Origin: an uncultured bacterium
Lineage (GTDB): Bacteria; Patescibacteriota; Minisyncoccia; Phycocordibacterales; UBA9973
NCBI GenBank assembly: GCA_937895685.1
Contig: CALBMC010000115.1
Location: 1 to 7,941, forward strand
Direction of reading: 5' to 3'
DNA length: 7,941 bases
Positions 1-4,868 of this stretch are shown here, piece after piece. The first letter of the stretch is position 1. The number at the start of each line of letters is the position of its first letter. The translations under genes were made by a program, and so were the position numbers. Under the pieces are notes generated by a model, which ran no database searches, was not told the origin of the DNA, and was given only the letters and a program-made list of their open reading frames with translations.

Positions 1-297
1 ATTGATTGGATAAACAGAACGACCATAACTGGAACCTTGATTGGTAAAGAAGAATTTCACGGCAAAGGATATGCAACCGATGCCAAGAAACTTTTACTAA
101 AATGGTTGTTTGAGGATTTAAATCTAAGAATAATTTATTCTAGAGTCTATGGTTTCAACAAAGCCTCTCTCCGTTATGCTGAAAAATGCGGATACAAAGA
201 AGTCGCCAGATACCCAGAAGCAATTTTCCGAAACGGAGAATACCACGACTTTGTAACACTTCAGATAACGCAGGAAGAGTGGTTTTCTAAGAAATAA
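1..297 (+). CDS. GNAT-family N-acetyltransferase, 5' end missing (RimJ/RimL-like)
   Basis: The reading frame is open from the first base, so the true start lies upstream of the window and the TTG at 37 is not a start. The visible 98 codons are the C-terminal half of a GNAT fold. The acetyl-CoA pyrophosphate-binding loop is seen as EFHGKGYATDA (Q/R-x-x-G-x-G/A type) followed by a helix, and the later FNKASLRYAEKCGYKEV matches the N-x-x-S-x-x-x-x-E-K-x-G-F/Y signature of the RimJ/RimL-like Acetyltransf_3 group. The C-terminal strand contains NGEYHDFVTLQI, as is usual for these enzymes. The family transfers an acetyl group from acetyl-CoA to an amine, which may be a protein N-terminus, an antibiotic or a small metabolite; the substrate cannot be read here. 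The gene ends with TAA and is followed at once by a terminator. Confidence 0.85.
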   Translation: MDWINRTTITGTLIGKEEFHGKGYATDAKKLLLKWLFEDLNLRIIYSRVYGFNKASLRYAEKCGYKEVARYPEAIFRNGEYHDFVTLQITQEEWFSKK

Positions 298-301
298 CTC
301 T

Positions 302-337
302 ACCCCACCTCTTATTAAAGGGGGTGGGTTTTTGTTT
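302..337 (+). terminator. Rho-independent terminator after the GNAT gene
   Basis: The stem pairs ACCC and ACCTCT (one bulged C) with AGGGGGTGGGT, followed by TTTTTGTTT. It begins 4 nt after the stop codon. Confidence 0.8.
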
Positions 338-385
338 AATTGACATTCGACTTAAAAAAGAAGATACTCCTAAAAAATTGATCTT

Positions 386-742
386 ATGAACAGAATTATA
401 GTGATTATTTTGGCCGTAATCCTAACAACAGGTTTAGTTGGTGCCATTCTTTTGTGGGGAATAAATGAATTTAAAGAAAAGGAAAAAGCAAAAGAGGAAG
501 TTTCAATTCTCCTTATCCAAAAAGAAAAGAAAATCGACTCTCTCGAAAGAGAGCTCGAATACTCAAAAGAGTTAATTGAAACCCTACAGTTTAACAAAAA
601 GGATTCGTATTATTTCTATGATATGAATGAAAAAAGATATTTTTGTTTTGGCGGGGTTGTTATTATAAAAAAATTCACCAACGACCAACCACCAGAACTT
701 TTCGAAGACTGGACAGAGGATGTAGAACTGGCAAATTATTAA
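386..742 (+). CDS. Small membrane-anchored coiled-coil protein, unknown function
   Basis: 118 residues; no family recognised. Residues 4-24 are a strongly hydrophobic helix (IIVIILAVILTTGLVGAILL) that reads as an uncleaved signal anchor. Residues 28-68 are a charged Lys/Glu-rich heptad-like region, probably a coiled coil. The remaining ~50 residues are aromatic (YYFYDMNEKRYFCF) with an acidic tail. The likely topology is a cytoplasmic N-terminus with the coiled coil and tail outside the membrane. The ATG at 386 is the only sensible start because it precedes the anchor directly. There is no Shine-Dalgarno match upstream. The unit is monocistronic, lying between two terminators. The plan of N-terminal anchor, coiled coil and small tail resembles the lipoprotein at 2745-3272, but no sequence similarity is evident. 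Confidence 0.7.
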   Translation: MNRIIVIILAVILTTGLVGAILLWGINEFKEKEKAKEEVSILLIQKEKKIDSLERELEYSKELIETLQFNKKDSYYFYDMNEKRYFCFGGVVIIKKFTNDQPPELFEDWTEDVELANY

Positions 743-744
743 AA

Positions 745-770
745 CCCGCAGGTTGCGGGATTTTTTATTT
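745..770 (+). terminator. Rho-independent terminator of the small coiled-coil gene
   Basis: CCCGCA (745-750), loop GGT, TGCGGG (754-759), then A and TTTTTT. The stem starts only 2 nt after the stop codon. Confidence 0.9.
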
Positions 771-802
771 TTAAAAATTAAAATTCCAACTTTTGTCGAA
801 AT

Positions 803-826
803 AAAAAAACCCGTAAATTAAACGGG
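803..826 (-). terminator. Terminator overlapping the end of the 64-residue ORF
   Basis: On the minus strand CCCGT (826-822) pairs with ACGGG (814-810), followed by seven Ts (809-803). The 7-nt loop contains the TAA stop of the upstream ORF (820-818). The plus strand has a T-rich run at 831-836, so it might also work in that direction. Confidence 0.75.
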
Positions 827-1012
827 AATATTTTTTCTTAATTCTGGGAATAAAGAGATGAAGGCAACTTTAGCTGAACCCTCGTTACAAAGTATCGGTT
901 TATAAAGAGAGTCCGATTCTCCCTCTTCGTCAAAAAACACTTGAGGTATCTTTGTTAATTCCCTTGCTACCTTGGTTATTTTACCTTGGTAACTTTTATT
1001 TTCTTTTTTCAT
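818..1012 (-). CDS. Small hypothetical protein (64 aa)
   Basis: Not recognised. I prefer the ATG at 1012 (MKKENKSYQGK) over the TTG at 1018. The protein is soluble and mixed-charge, with a basic N-terminus, an acidic stretch EEGESD in the middle, one Cys and no membrane segment or known motif. Support for it being real comes mainly from context: it fills the gap between two minus-strand terminators, its stop falls inside the loop of a good terminator, and the opposite strand has no competing gene. There is no clear promoter or Shine-Dalgarno site upstream. It could also be a degraded remnant. Confidence 0.5.
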   Translation of the reverse strand: MKKENKSYQGKITKVARELTKIPQVFFDEEGESDSLYKPILCNEGSAKVAFISLFPELRKNIPV

Positions 1013-1064
1013 ATTCAACTATTTTTATCATCTTAACAAAAGAAGACCTTTTTTAAAAGGAAAT

Positions 1065-1091
1065 AAAAAACCGCGCAGAATTCTGCGCGGT
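1065..1091 (-). terminator. Strong terminator of the DUF4407 gene
   Basis: 1070-1091 is a 22-bp perfect palindrome (core CCGCGCAG / CTGCGCGG around GAATTC). On the minus strand it is followed by TTTTTT, 23 nt after the stop codon. Confidence 0.9.
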
Positions 1092-1113
1092 CGCCATATA
1101 AATGGCTCATAAC

Positions 1114-2559
1114 TTAATTTTCTTCAAACTCTTTGATGAACTTTCTTACCATCTTTTCCTGAGTTTCCTTCATCTCTTTTTTACCGGCATATGAATTGCT
1201 GGTAAATTCATTGATTTTTTGAAGCACAGAATTTTTCCTTGTAACTAATTTGGTCAAGAAAGATATTTTTGCTTTCATAATTTCTTCCTTTGCTTCATAT
1301 TCCTTAGTTATACTTTCAGCTTCTTTTACCAGATTTTCAGCACGAGCTTCAGCGTGAGCTTTGTTAAGCTCAAACATTTCTTTTTCATTATTCATTCTGG
1401 CAACTTCACCATCATGAATTTTCTTTGCAGAGGCTGTTAAAGTCTCCTGATATTCACCGGCATAGTGTTCTTCGAAGCTCAGTTTTAACTGATTTTCGTA
1501 AACCCCCGGTTTGATCATCAACTTCATTAAAATTGGTGAAGTTTCAATCAAAAATATCATAAACCAAACCGCCCAGATAAGAAATGAATTGTTTCCAGAC
1601 TTTAAGTCCTTCAATGCATTAAAGCGATCCTGAAAGCCATAAGTTGTATTATCGCTAACACTTTTTAAAGCTTCAGTTTCTGCTTTATCAAGCTCAGCTA
1701 AATCCTTTTTATGCTGATCAAGGAACCGTTTATATTTCTGCTGTTCCTCAGCAAACGCCATTGCAGAAGGGCTTTCAACGCGTAATCTTTCATATTCCAC
1801 CTGCATTGCTGCGAGGCGTTGTTTTTCAGATTCAAGATACTCTTCTTTTTTCTTCGCTGCGGGTCCATACCCTTTTTTCCCGCTTCCTACTAATCCTTCA
1901 ATCTCACCAGCAATGGCCTGTTCCTGTGCACGAACACTGTCAGACAAAGCATCTACCTCCGCACGAATTGATTCGAGGTAATCGTTTTGCTTTCCCGAAG
2001 CAGCGTCTAACTTAGCTTTCGCTTCATCTAATTCAGCATAAAGAATATTTTTTTGATTTTGGATTGAGTCTTTTACCTGCACAGATTCGATCCGTGCTTT
2101 TTCTACAATCACCTTGTCAATTTCTGTTTTGAAGATTTGAATCTCCAATGAAATTGCAACAAGATATGACGTAAAAAATATAAATGTAAATCTTACGATC
2201 ATCATTCCTATATCCATAAACCAGTTTCGTTTACCACCATTGGCGTAGTTGCGGTCCATTCCGCTAATAAAACCACGATCCAGTGAAAGGATAAAACCTG
2301 CCCACAAAATGGCAATGGCTACAATAATTCCAACATTCGATACGAACATTGGAGCCATATTGGCCATGCCAACTCCGGCAATAATACATACAAGTAACAT
2401 TAAAACTCCAAGAGAAGCTTTAACATTGATGTCGCCAGATGGGCAACGGGAAATTGTTTCGCGATCACAACCACCTAGGGTTGCGAAAAAAATGCGAATC
2501 TGACTACCCAAGTTTTTAACCTGAGAGCCAAAAGTCGTTTGGTTTTCGTTGTTATTCAT
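1114..2559 (-). CDS. DUF4407 family membrane protein with long coiled coils
   Basis: 481 residues. The N-terminal DUF4407 signature is clear: GCDRETISRCPSGD (30-43), then TM1 (~48-68) and TM2 (~74-93) ending in FILSLDRGFISGM, where the family has an acidic-Arg pair after the helix. TM3 spans ~117-139. Residues ~145-320 form a long Lys/Glu/Ala-rich coiled coil interrupted by the glycine-rich GSGKKGYGPAAKKKEE (226-241), also typical of DUF4407. TM4 (~326-345, FMIFLIETSPILMKLM) has the family's in-membrane Glu-Thr/Ser-Pro. A second, cytoplasmic coiled coil (~375-475) ends the protein. Function is unknown for the family; an envelope-spanning structural or mechanical role is only a guess. The ATG follows a strong promoter by 20 nt with no Shine-Dalgarno site. 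GC is higher than in neighbouring genes in the coiled-coil region (two 60-base lines at 47-50% against ~32% in the Xer and methyltransferase genes), although the TM part is AT-rich. This may reflect Ala/Glu content or transfer. Confidence 0.88.
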   Translation of the reverse strand: MNNNENQTTFGSQVKNLGSQIRIFFATLGGCDRETISRCPSGDINVKASLGVLMLLVCIIAGVGMANMAPMFVSNVGIIVAIAILWAGFILSLDRGFISGMDRNYANGGKRNWFMDIGMMIVRFTFIFFTSYLVAISLEIQIFKTEIDKVIVEKARIESVQVKDSIQNQKNILYAELDEAKAKLDAASGKQNDYLESIRAEVDALSDSVRAQEQAIAGEIEGLVGSGKKGYGPAAKKKEEYLESEKQRLAAMQVEYERLRVESPSAMAFAEEQQKYKRFLDQHKKDLAELDKAETEALKSVSDNTTYGFQDRFNALKDLKSGNNSFLIWAVWFMIFLIETSPILMKLMIKPGVYENQLKLSFEEHYAGEYQETLTASAKKIHDGEVARMNNEKEMFELNKAHAEARAENLVKEAESITKEYEAKEEIMKAKISFLTKLVTRKNSVLQKINEFTSNSYAGKKEMKETQEKMVRKFIKEFEEN

Positions 2560-2579
2560 TTTTCAAATTGTTTGAATAT

Positions 2580-2608
2580 ATGATAGCACAAAAGGCCAGA
2601 AAAGTCAA
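2580..2608 (-). promoter_or_regulatory. Sigma70-type extended -10 promoter for the DUF4407 gene
   Basis: On the minus strand: -35 TTGACT (2608-2603), 17-nt spacer ending in TGC, -10 TATCAT (2585-2580). The predicted start near 2573 leaves a ~13-nt leader. The inverted repeat TTCAAA-TTG-TTTGAA (2562-2576) lies across the start site and could be an operator. Confidence 0.85.
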
Positions 2609-2689
2609 CCCCTACAGGCTTATACCTAGAGTATCTAGAAGGTGCTTATTTACCCTGTTTCCAAAGGGTTTTTGCTAAAAATAGACAAT

Positions 2690-2721
2690 AAAAAACCGCC
2701 CCTACTAAATTTCGGAGCGGT
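2690..2721 (-). terminator. Terminator of the lipoprotein gene
   Basis: On the minus strand ACCGCTCC (2721-2714) pairs with GGGGCGGT (2702-2695) with one T-G wobble, then a T run. It lies 24 nt after the lipoprotein stop. Confidence 0.88.
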
Positions 2722-2744
2722 CCACATTTGAAAACCCAAATAAA

Positions 2745-3272
2745 TTATTTTTTGATGAGGGTGGTTTCCGTTGTTCCCTCGCCAATGTTTACATCTTCTA
2801 TCCACACCACGTCTCCGGCTTTCACCTTCGGTGCATCGTTGCCATTTTCATCATCTTCATACAACTGACTTATGTAAATGTCATTCGCATGTTTGTCTTC
2901 ACTTCTAATTAATGCAGTAGTATGTATTCCTATTTTAGTTTCTTTTCCAGAATCATCACTATAAGCAGGAATGTTTTCTATTAAGATAACTTTATAAGGA
3001 ATATCTCTGTCAGCATTATTAAGTGTTTTCAAAGAGTATTGATGTAACAACGGGTCAGGACAGTTATTTTTTTCTTCTTCTTTTTCTGCTTTGAGATTTT
3101 GAATTTCAAGACGCAGACTTGCGATTTCGTTGTCCAAAATTTCAATGGTGCTCTTATAAGTGGAGCACGCATCTGTTGGTTGTCTTTCACGGGAGCTTCC
3201 TCCACATGAAGTTAAACCAGTTATCAGAATTAAAGAAAAAACAGTTGCGAAAAATAATGTTTTGTTTTTCAT
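2745..3272 (-). CDS. Putative lipoprotein with coiled coil and a small C-terminal domain
   Basis: 175 residues. A basic start (MKNK) and a hydrophobic h-region lead to the lipobox LTSC, with the lipidated Cys at residue 23. Signal peptidase II cleavage would leave C-GGSSRERQ as a surface linker. Residues ~38-68 are a short Glu/Lys/Leu coiled coil. The C-terminal ~95 residues (IPYKVILIENIPAYSDDSG...GDVVWIED) are beta-rich; the pattern is loosely SH3b-like, but I cannot assign it. It would be membrane-tethered and extracytoplasmic. The ATG at 3272 is fixed by the signal peptide and lies ~40 nt after a predicted transcription start, without a Shine-Dalgarno site. It is monocistronic: promoter and terminator both flank this gene alone. 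Confidence 0.8.
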   Translation of the reverse strand: MKNKTLFFATVFSLILITGLTSCGGSSRERQPTDACSTYKSTIEILDNEIASLRLEIQNLKAEKEEEKNNCPDPLLHQYSLKTLNNADRDIPYKVILIENIPAYSDDSGKETKIGIHTTALIRSEDKHANDIYISQLYEDDENGNDAPKVKAGDVVWIEDVNIGEGTTETTLIKK

Positions 3273-3318
3273 TTGTTTTGGTATTTAGTTTTGTGAATTT
3301 ACAATTGTTTACTATGGT

Positions 3319-3347
3319 AGTATAGCATTTTAATGTGGTTTTGTCAA
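3319..3347 (-). promoter_or_regulatory. Near-consensus extended -10 promoter for the lipoprotein gene
   Basis: On the minus strand: TTGACA (3347-3342), 17-nt spacer ending in TGC, TATACT (3324-3319). The inverted repeat TACTA-TGG-TAGTA (3310-3322) overlaps the -10 box and start site. It begins 3 nt beyond the terminator of the upstream gene. Confidence 0.9.
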
Positions 3348-3350
3348 GTG

Positions 3351-3376
3351 AAAAAAGCCCTATTTCTAAGGCTTTT
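3351..3376 (-). terminator. Terminator of the NYN-domain gene
   Basis: On the minus strand AAAAGCC (3376-3370) pairs with GGCTTTT (3359-3353), 10-nt loop, and the T run continues to 3351. It is 45 nt beyond the NYN stop and just upstream of the lipoprotein -35 box. Confidence 0.75.
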
Positions 3377-3421
3377 ACCACGCTTATCTCCTTCTGTACC
3401 CTGTATTAATTCAAGCTACCC

Positions 3422-3931
3422 TTATCCCCTACCTTCAATAAGATATTTCTTTGGGTTTTCAGAAAGATCTAAGAAATGATCAACTGATTCTTTTAGAGTA
3501 ATTGAGGCAGATTGCCCGAAAGTACAAGCTTCCATTTGAGTTGTTTGCCGTAGATATTCTACAAGCGGAACAAAGTCTCCGTCTCCAGTCATGAGAATAA
3601 TTGCGTCTACCTTGGGTGCCATAAGCATGGCATCTACTGCCATTCCAATATCCCAATCGGCCTTCTTTGATCCATCGGAAAAAACTTGTAGACCTTTGAC
3701 TCTAGTCTCAATCCCTGCTTTATTAAGTGCATCAAAAAATGCCTGTTCTTCTTTTGAATCAGAATCAATGACATAAGCAATAGCCCGAACAAGCTTTCTA
3801 CCTGCAACTGCTTCCTTCAAAATATTTCCGAAGTTTACTTTTCTTTTGTATAAATTTTTTGCGCTGTGATACAAATTTTGTGTATCGATGAAAACAGCAA
3901 CGCGCTGTTCTTTGTGTTTAAAAATTGCCAT
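3422..3931 (-). CDS. NYN domain protein, LabA/DUF88-like (putative PIN-fold nuclease)
   Basis: 169 residues, nearly all one NYN (PIN-like) domain. The expected acidic metal-binding set is visible: FIDTQNLY with Asp16 on strand 1, KKADWDIGMAVDAM with Asp94 (and Asp92, Asp100), and the TGDGDF motif with Asp117 and Asp119. YVIDSDSKEEQAFFDAL (53-69) matches the second conserved block of LabA-like proteins. The family is thought to act as Mg2+-dependent ribonucleases; the substrate is unknown. The ATG at 3931 directly follows TAAAAT with a 7-nt gap, suggesting a leaderless mRNA. The gene follows element E1 (3932-4057), which carries a copy of its first 18 nucleotides. It is alone between that element and its own terminator. 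Confidence 0.88.
   Translation of the reverse strand: MAIFKHKEQRVAVFIDTQNLYHSAKNLYKRKVNFGNILKEAVAGRKLVRAIAYVIDSDSKEEQAFFDALNKAGIETRVKGLQVFSDGSKKADWDIGMAVDAMLMAPKVDAIILMTGDGDFVPLVEYLRQTTQMEACTFGQSASITLKESVDHFLDLSENPKKYLIEGRG
3914..3931 (-). repeat. Direct repeat: 5' end of the NYN gene (partner of 4040-4057)
   Basis: 18 nt from the ATG (ATGGCAATTTTTAAACAC) recur at 4040-4057 with one mismatch (A to T in codon 2). The match extends 3 nt (TTT) upstream of the ATG and stops abruptly at the downstream end. Confidence 0.9.
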
Positions 3932-3970
3932 AAATGTTATTTTAAAAAATTAAATGAATAAATTAACTAT

Positions 3971-3999
3971 AGTATAAAACGTTAGCATCCTGCCCCGTA
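3971..3999 (-). promoter_or_regulatory. -10-like box inside element E1
   Basis: TATACT (3976-3971) lies exactly 17 nt after TACGGG of the hairpin arm, as TATTAT does in E2. TACGGG is a poor -35, so activity would rely on the -10 box or an activator. A second box, TAAAAT (3944-3939), sits 7 nt before the NYN ATG. Confidence 0.4.
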
Positions 4000-4040
4000 G
4001 CAAGTTTATTGTTTAGTGTGCAATAAACTTTGCTGTGGGG
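3993..4040 (-). repeat. E1 hairpin with conserved outer arms
   Basis: In minus orientation, CCCCACAGCA (4040-4031) pairs with TGCTACGGGG (4002-3993): four G-C pairs, a 2x2 mismatch (AC/AC), then AGCA/TGCT. One further A-T pair with an adjacent bulged A leads to an inner 8-bp stem GTTTATTG/CAATAAAC and a 9-nt loop. The outer arms are identical to those at 7605-7644. No T run follows, so it is not a simple terminator. Confidence 0.9.
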
Positions 4041-4057
4041 TGTTTAAAAATAGCCAT
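4013..4057 (-). CDS. Leader ORF in E1 (14 aa) sharing the NYN protein N-terminus
   Basis: Reads MAIFKHPTAKFIAH then TAA. The first six residues equal those of the NYN protein, then it enters the hairpin in frame as Pro-Thr-Ala; the stop lies in the hairpin loop. TATAAC ends 7 nt before its ATG. Whether it is translated is unknown. Confidence 0.35.
   Translation of the reverse strand: MAIFKHPTAKFIAH
4040..4057 (-). repeat. Direct repeat: captured copy of the NYN gene start
   Basis: 17 of 18 nt match 3914-3931. The identity ends where the hairpin begins. Confidence 0.9.
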
Positions 4058-4063
4058 AAAATA

Positions 4064-4098
4064 GGTTATAGGTGCCAGGTTACAGCTTTTAGCTTAAA
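4064..4098 (+). repeat. Degenerate heptamer array
   Basis: Five consecutive 7-nt units: three GGTTAYA-like (GGTTATA, GGTGCCA, GGTTACA) followed by two GCTTWWA-like. It lies just upstream of E1 in gene orientation. The remaining bases to 4152 show no gene or other signal. Confidence 0.5.
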
Positions 4099-4152
4099 AC
4101 CAAAATACCTATATATTTTTCTTATAAAAATTCCGACGCGCAATAAGGAGAG

Positions 4153-4177
4153 AAAATCAAATCGCCCCTAAGGGCGA
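4153..4177 (-). terminator. Terminator of rpsO
   Basis: On the minus strand TCGCCC (4177-4172) pairs with GGGCGA (4167-4162), loop TTAG, followed by TTTGATTTT. It starts 5 nt after the stop codon. Confidence 0.85.
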
Positions 4178-4182
4178 AGTGA

Positions 4183-4443
4183 TTATGATTTTAGTATTTT
4201 TGAAATTTTATCAAAAGATTTTTTGTCGCTTTTTTCAAGATTTTTCATAATCTTTCTTCTTTCAGCAACCATTTTGATAAGTCCACGGCGAGAACCATTG
4301 TCTTTCTTGTGTTTCTTCAAGTGACCCGCTAGTTCATCTATTCTTGTAGACAAGATTCCAACTTGAACAGGATCTGAACCAGTGTCAGTTTCGTGCTTTT
4401 GGAAGCCTTTTATTACTTTTTGTTTCTTTTTTGTGGTAAGCAT
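4183..4443 (-). CDS. rpsO: 30S ribosomal protein S15
   Basis: 86 residues, close to the usual 87-89. The core signature HETDTGSDPVQVGILSTRI is followed by HLKKHKKDNGSRRGL and MVAERRKIMKNL. His41, His45, Asp48 and Ser51, which contact 16S rRNA in the family, are all present; the His-His common before Ser is replaced by Asn-Gly. S15 binds the central domain of 16S rRNA early in 30S assembly and forms an intersubunit bridge. The gene stands alone here, without the pnp neighbour found in many bacteria. It has its own promoter and a terminator 5 nt after the stop. In some bacteria S15 represses its own translation through a leader structure; the ~24-nt leader here is too short to judge. Confidence 0.97.
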   Translation of the reverse strand: MLTTKKKQKVIKGFQKHETDTGSDPVQVGILSTRIDELAGHLKKHKKDNGSRRGLIKMVAERRKIMKNLEKSDKKSFDKISKILKS

Positions 4444-4473
4444 AAAATTTGTTTCGCCTTATTGCGTTCCAAT

Positions 4474-4502
4474 ACTTTAGCATACTTTAAGAAATTTTGC
4501 AA
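4474..4502 (-). promoter_or_regulatory. Promoter for rpsO
   Basis: On the minus strand: TTGCAA (4502-4497), 17-nt spacer ending in TGC, TAAAGT (4479-4474). The start is predicted near 4467. Box matches are 4/6 each, but spacing and the TGC extension match the other minus-strand promoters. The -35 box overlaps the GCAAGCCCCCTA repeat. Confidence 0.65.
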
Positions 4503-4510
4503 GCCCCCTA
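4499..4510. repeat. GCAAGCCCCCTA direct repeat, left copy
   Basis: Exact 12-nt match to 4819-4830; the two copies bracket the GIY-YIG gene. The sequence continuing to the right (CCCCCTACACCTT) is also an imperfect inverted match to AAGGTGTGGGGG at 4808-4819. Confidence 0.7.
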
Positions 4511-4535
4511 CACCTTTCATCTCATAGTCTTAAGT

Positions 4536-4541
4536 TATAAT
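4536..4541 (+). promoter_or_regulatory. -10 box of the GIY-YIG gene (leaderless start)
   Basis: Perfect TATAAT ending 6 nt before the ATG at 4548, so transcription should begin at or next to the start codon. No convincing -35 box. Confidence 0.6.
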
Positions 4542-4547
4542 TAAAAT

Positions 4548-4802
4548 ATGTTCTATCTCTATATATTAAAGAGTAAAATCGACAAAAAACTCTATATTGG
4601 CTCAACTGACAACTTAAGACGAAGGCTTTTAGAGCATAATAGTGGGAAGGTAAAATCTACTAGACCACGTAAACCCTTTGAACTTAGATATTATGAAGCT
4701 TTTTATAAAGAAATAGACGCACGAAAAAGAGAAGAGTCTCTAAAAAAAGACGGGAAAGCGCTTGGTCAACTAAAGAGAAGGATATCTGAAAGCCTTCAAT
4801 GA
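4548..4802 (+). CDS. Small GIY-YIG endonuclease-domain protein (YhbQ/SLX1-like)
   Basis: 84 residues, one GIY-YIG nuclease domain. The first strand is FYLYILKS and the second is KKLYIGSTDNL, with the YIG at 16-18. The helix LRRRLLEHNSG carries the catalytic-type Arg and His30. ARKREESLKK contains the conserved metal-binding Glu (Glu62). Length and pattern fit the single-domain UPF0213/YhbQ group rather than UvrC or a homing endonuclease with a DNA-recognition arm. The family cleaves DNA, sometimes branched DNA; the cellular role here is unknown. The ATG directly follows a TATAAT. The gene is bracketed by a 12-bp direct repeat and by imperfect inverted repeats, as a short mobile cassette might be. 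It ends in TGA and converges on the membrane protein at 4851-5096. Confidence 0.9.
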   Translation: MFYLYILKSKIDKKLYIGSTDNLRRRLLEHNSGKVKSTRPRKPFELRYYEAFYKEIDARKREESLKKDGKALGQLKRRISESLQ

Positions 4803-4814
4803 AATAAAAGGTGT

Positions 4815-4830
4815 GGGGGCAAGCCCCCTA
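4815..4830. repeat. GGGGGC-AA-GCCCCC palindrome with right copy of the GIY-YIG flanking repeat
   Basis: GGGGGC (4815-4820) pairs with GCCCCC (4823-4828); GGT (4810-4812) and ACC (4830-4832) can extend it past an internal loop. It includes the second GCAAGCCCCCTA (4819-4830). No T run follows, so this is not a standard terminator. Confidence 0.7.
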
Positions 4831-4840
4831 CCTAAAATAC

Positions 4841-4868
4841 AAAATCGACCCTAATCGGTCGATATTTT
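4841..4868. terminator. Bidirectional terminator between convergent genes
   Basis: ATCGACC (4844-4850), loop CTAATC, GGTCGAT (4857-4863), with AAAA before and ATTTT after, so T runs exist in both directions. The loop contains the stop codon (TAG) of the minus-strand gene and would also serve the GIY-YIG gene. Confidence 0.8.

Larger units (their letters stand above)
3932..4057 (-). mobile_element. Element E1: captured gene start + hairpin + -10 box, upstream of the NYN gene
   Basis: In gene orientation the order is: copy of the NYN gene start (4057-4040), hairpin (4040-3993), 17-nt spacer, TATACT (3976-3971), AT-rich tract, then the real ATG at 3931. The same architecture and identical hairpin arms occur in E2 (7585-7699) before xth. 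No transposase or other protein gene is inside. It is interpreted as a short non-autonomous element with a long target duplication, or a structured regulatory cassette; the family is not recognised. Confidence 0.6.

Noticed and set aside
1761..2503. Plus-strand ORFs within the DUF4407 gene
   Set aside because: Antisense shadows of a well-supported coding gene, with no domain or start signals of their own.
2626..2638. CTAGA-GTA-TCTAG inverted repeat
   Set aside because: Short, isolated, upstream of the -35 box and without a partner elsewhere.
2652..2673. ACCCT/AGGGT hairpin followed by TTTTT on the plus strand
   Set aside because: Only 5 bp with an 8-nt loop and no plus-strand gene upstream to terminate.
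3187..3381. Minus-strand ORF with a GTG start at 3381 preceded by AAGGAG, the best Shine-Dalgarno match in the window
   Set aside because: It runs through the NYN terminator, the lipoprotein promoter and the lipoprotein start in another frame, and its product is low-complexity Asn/Phe/Lys. The AAGGAG is probably chance.
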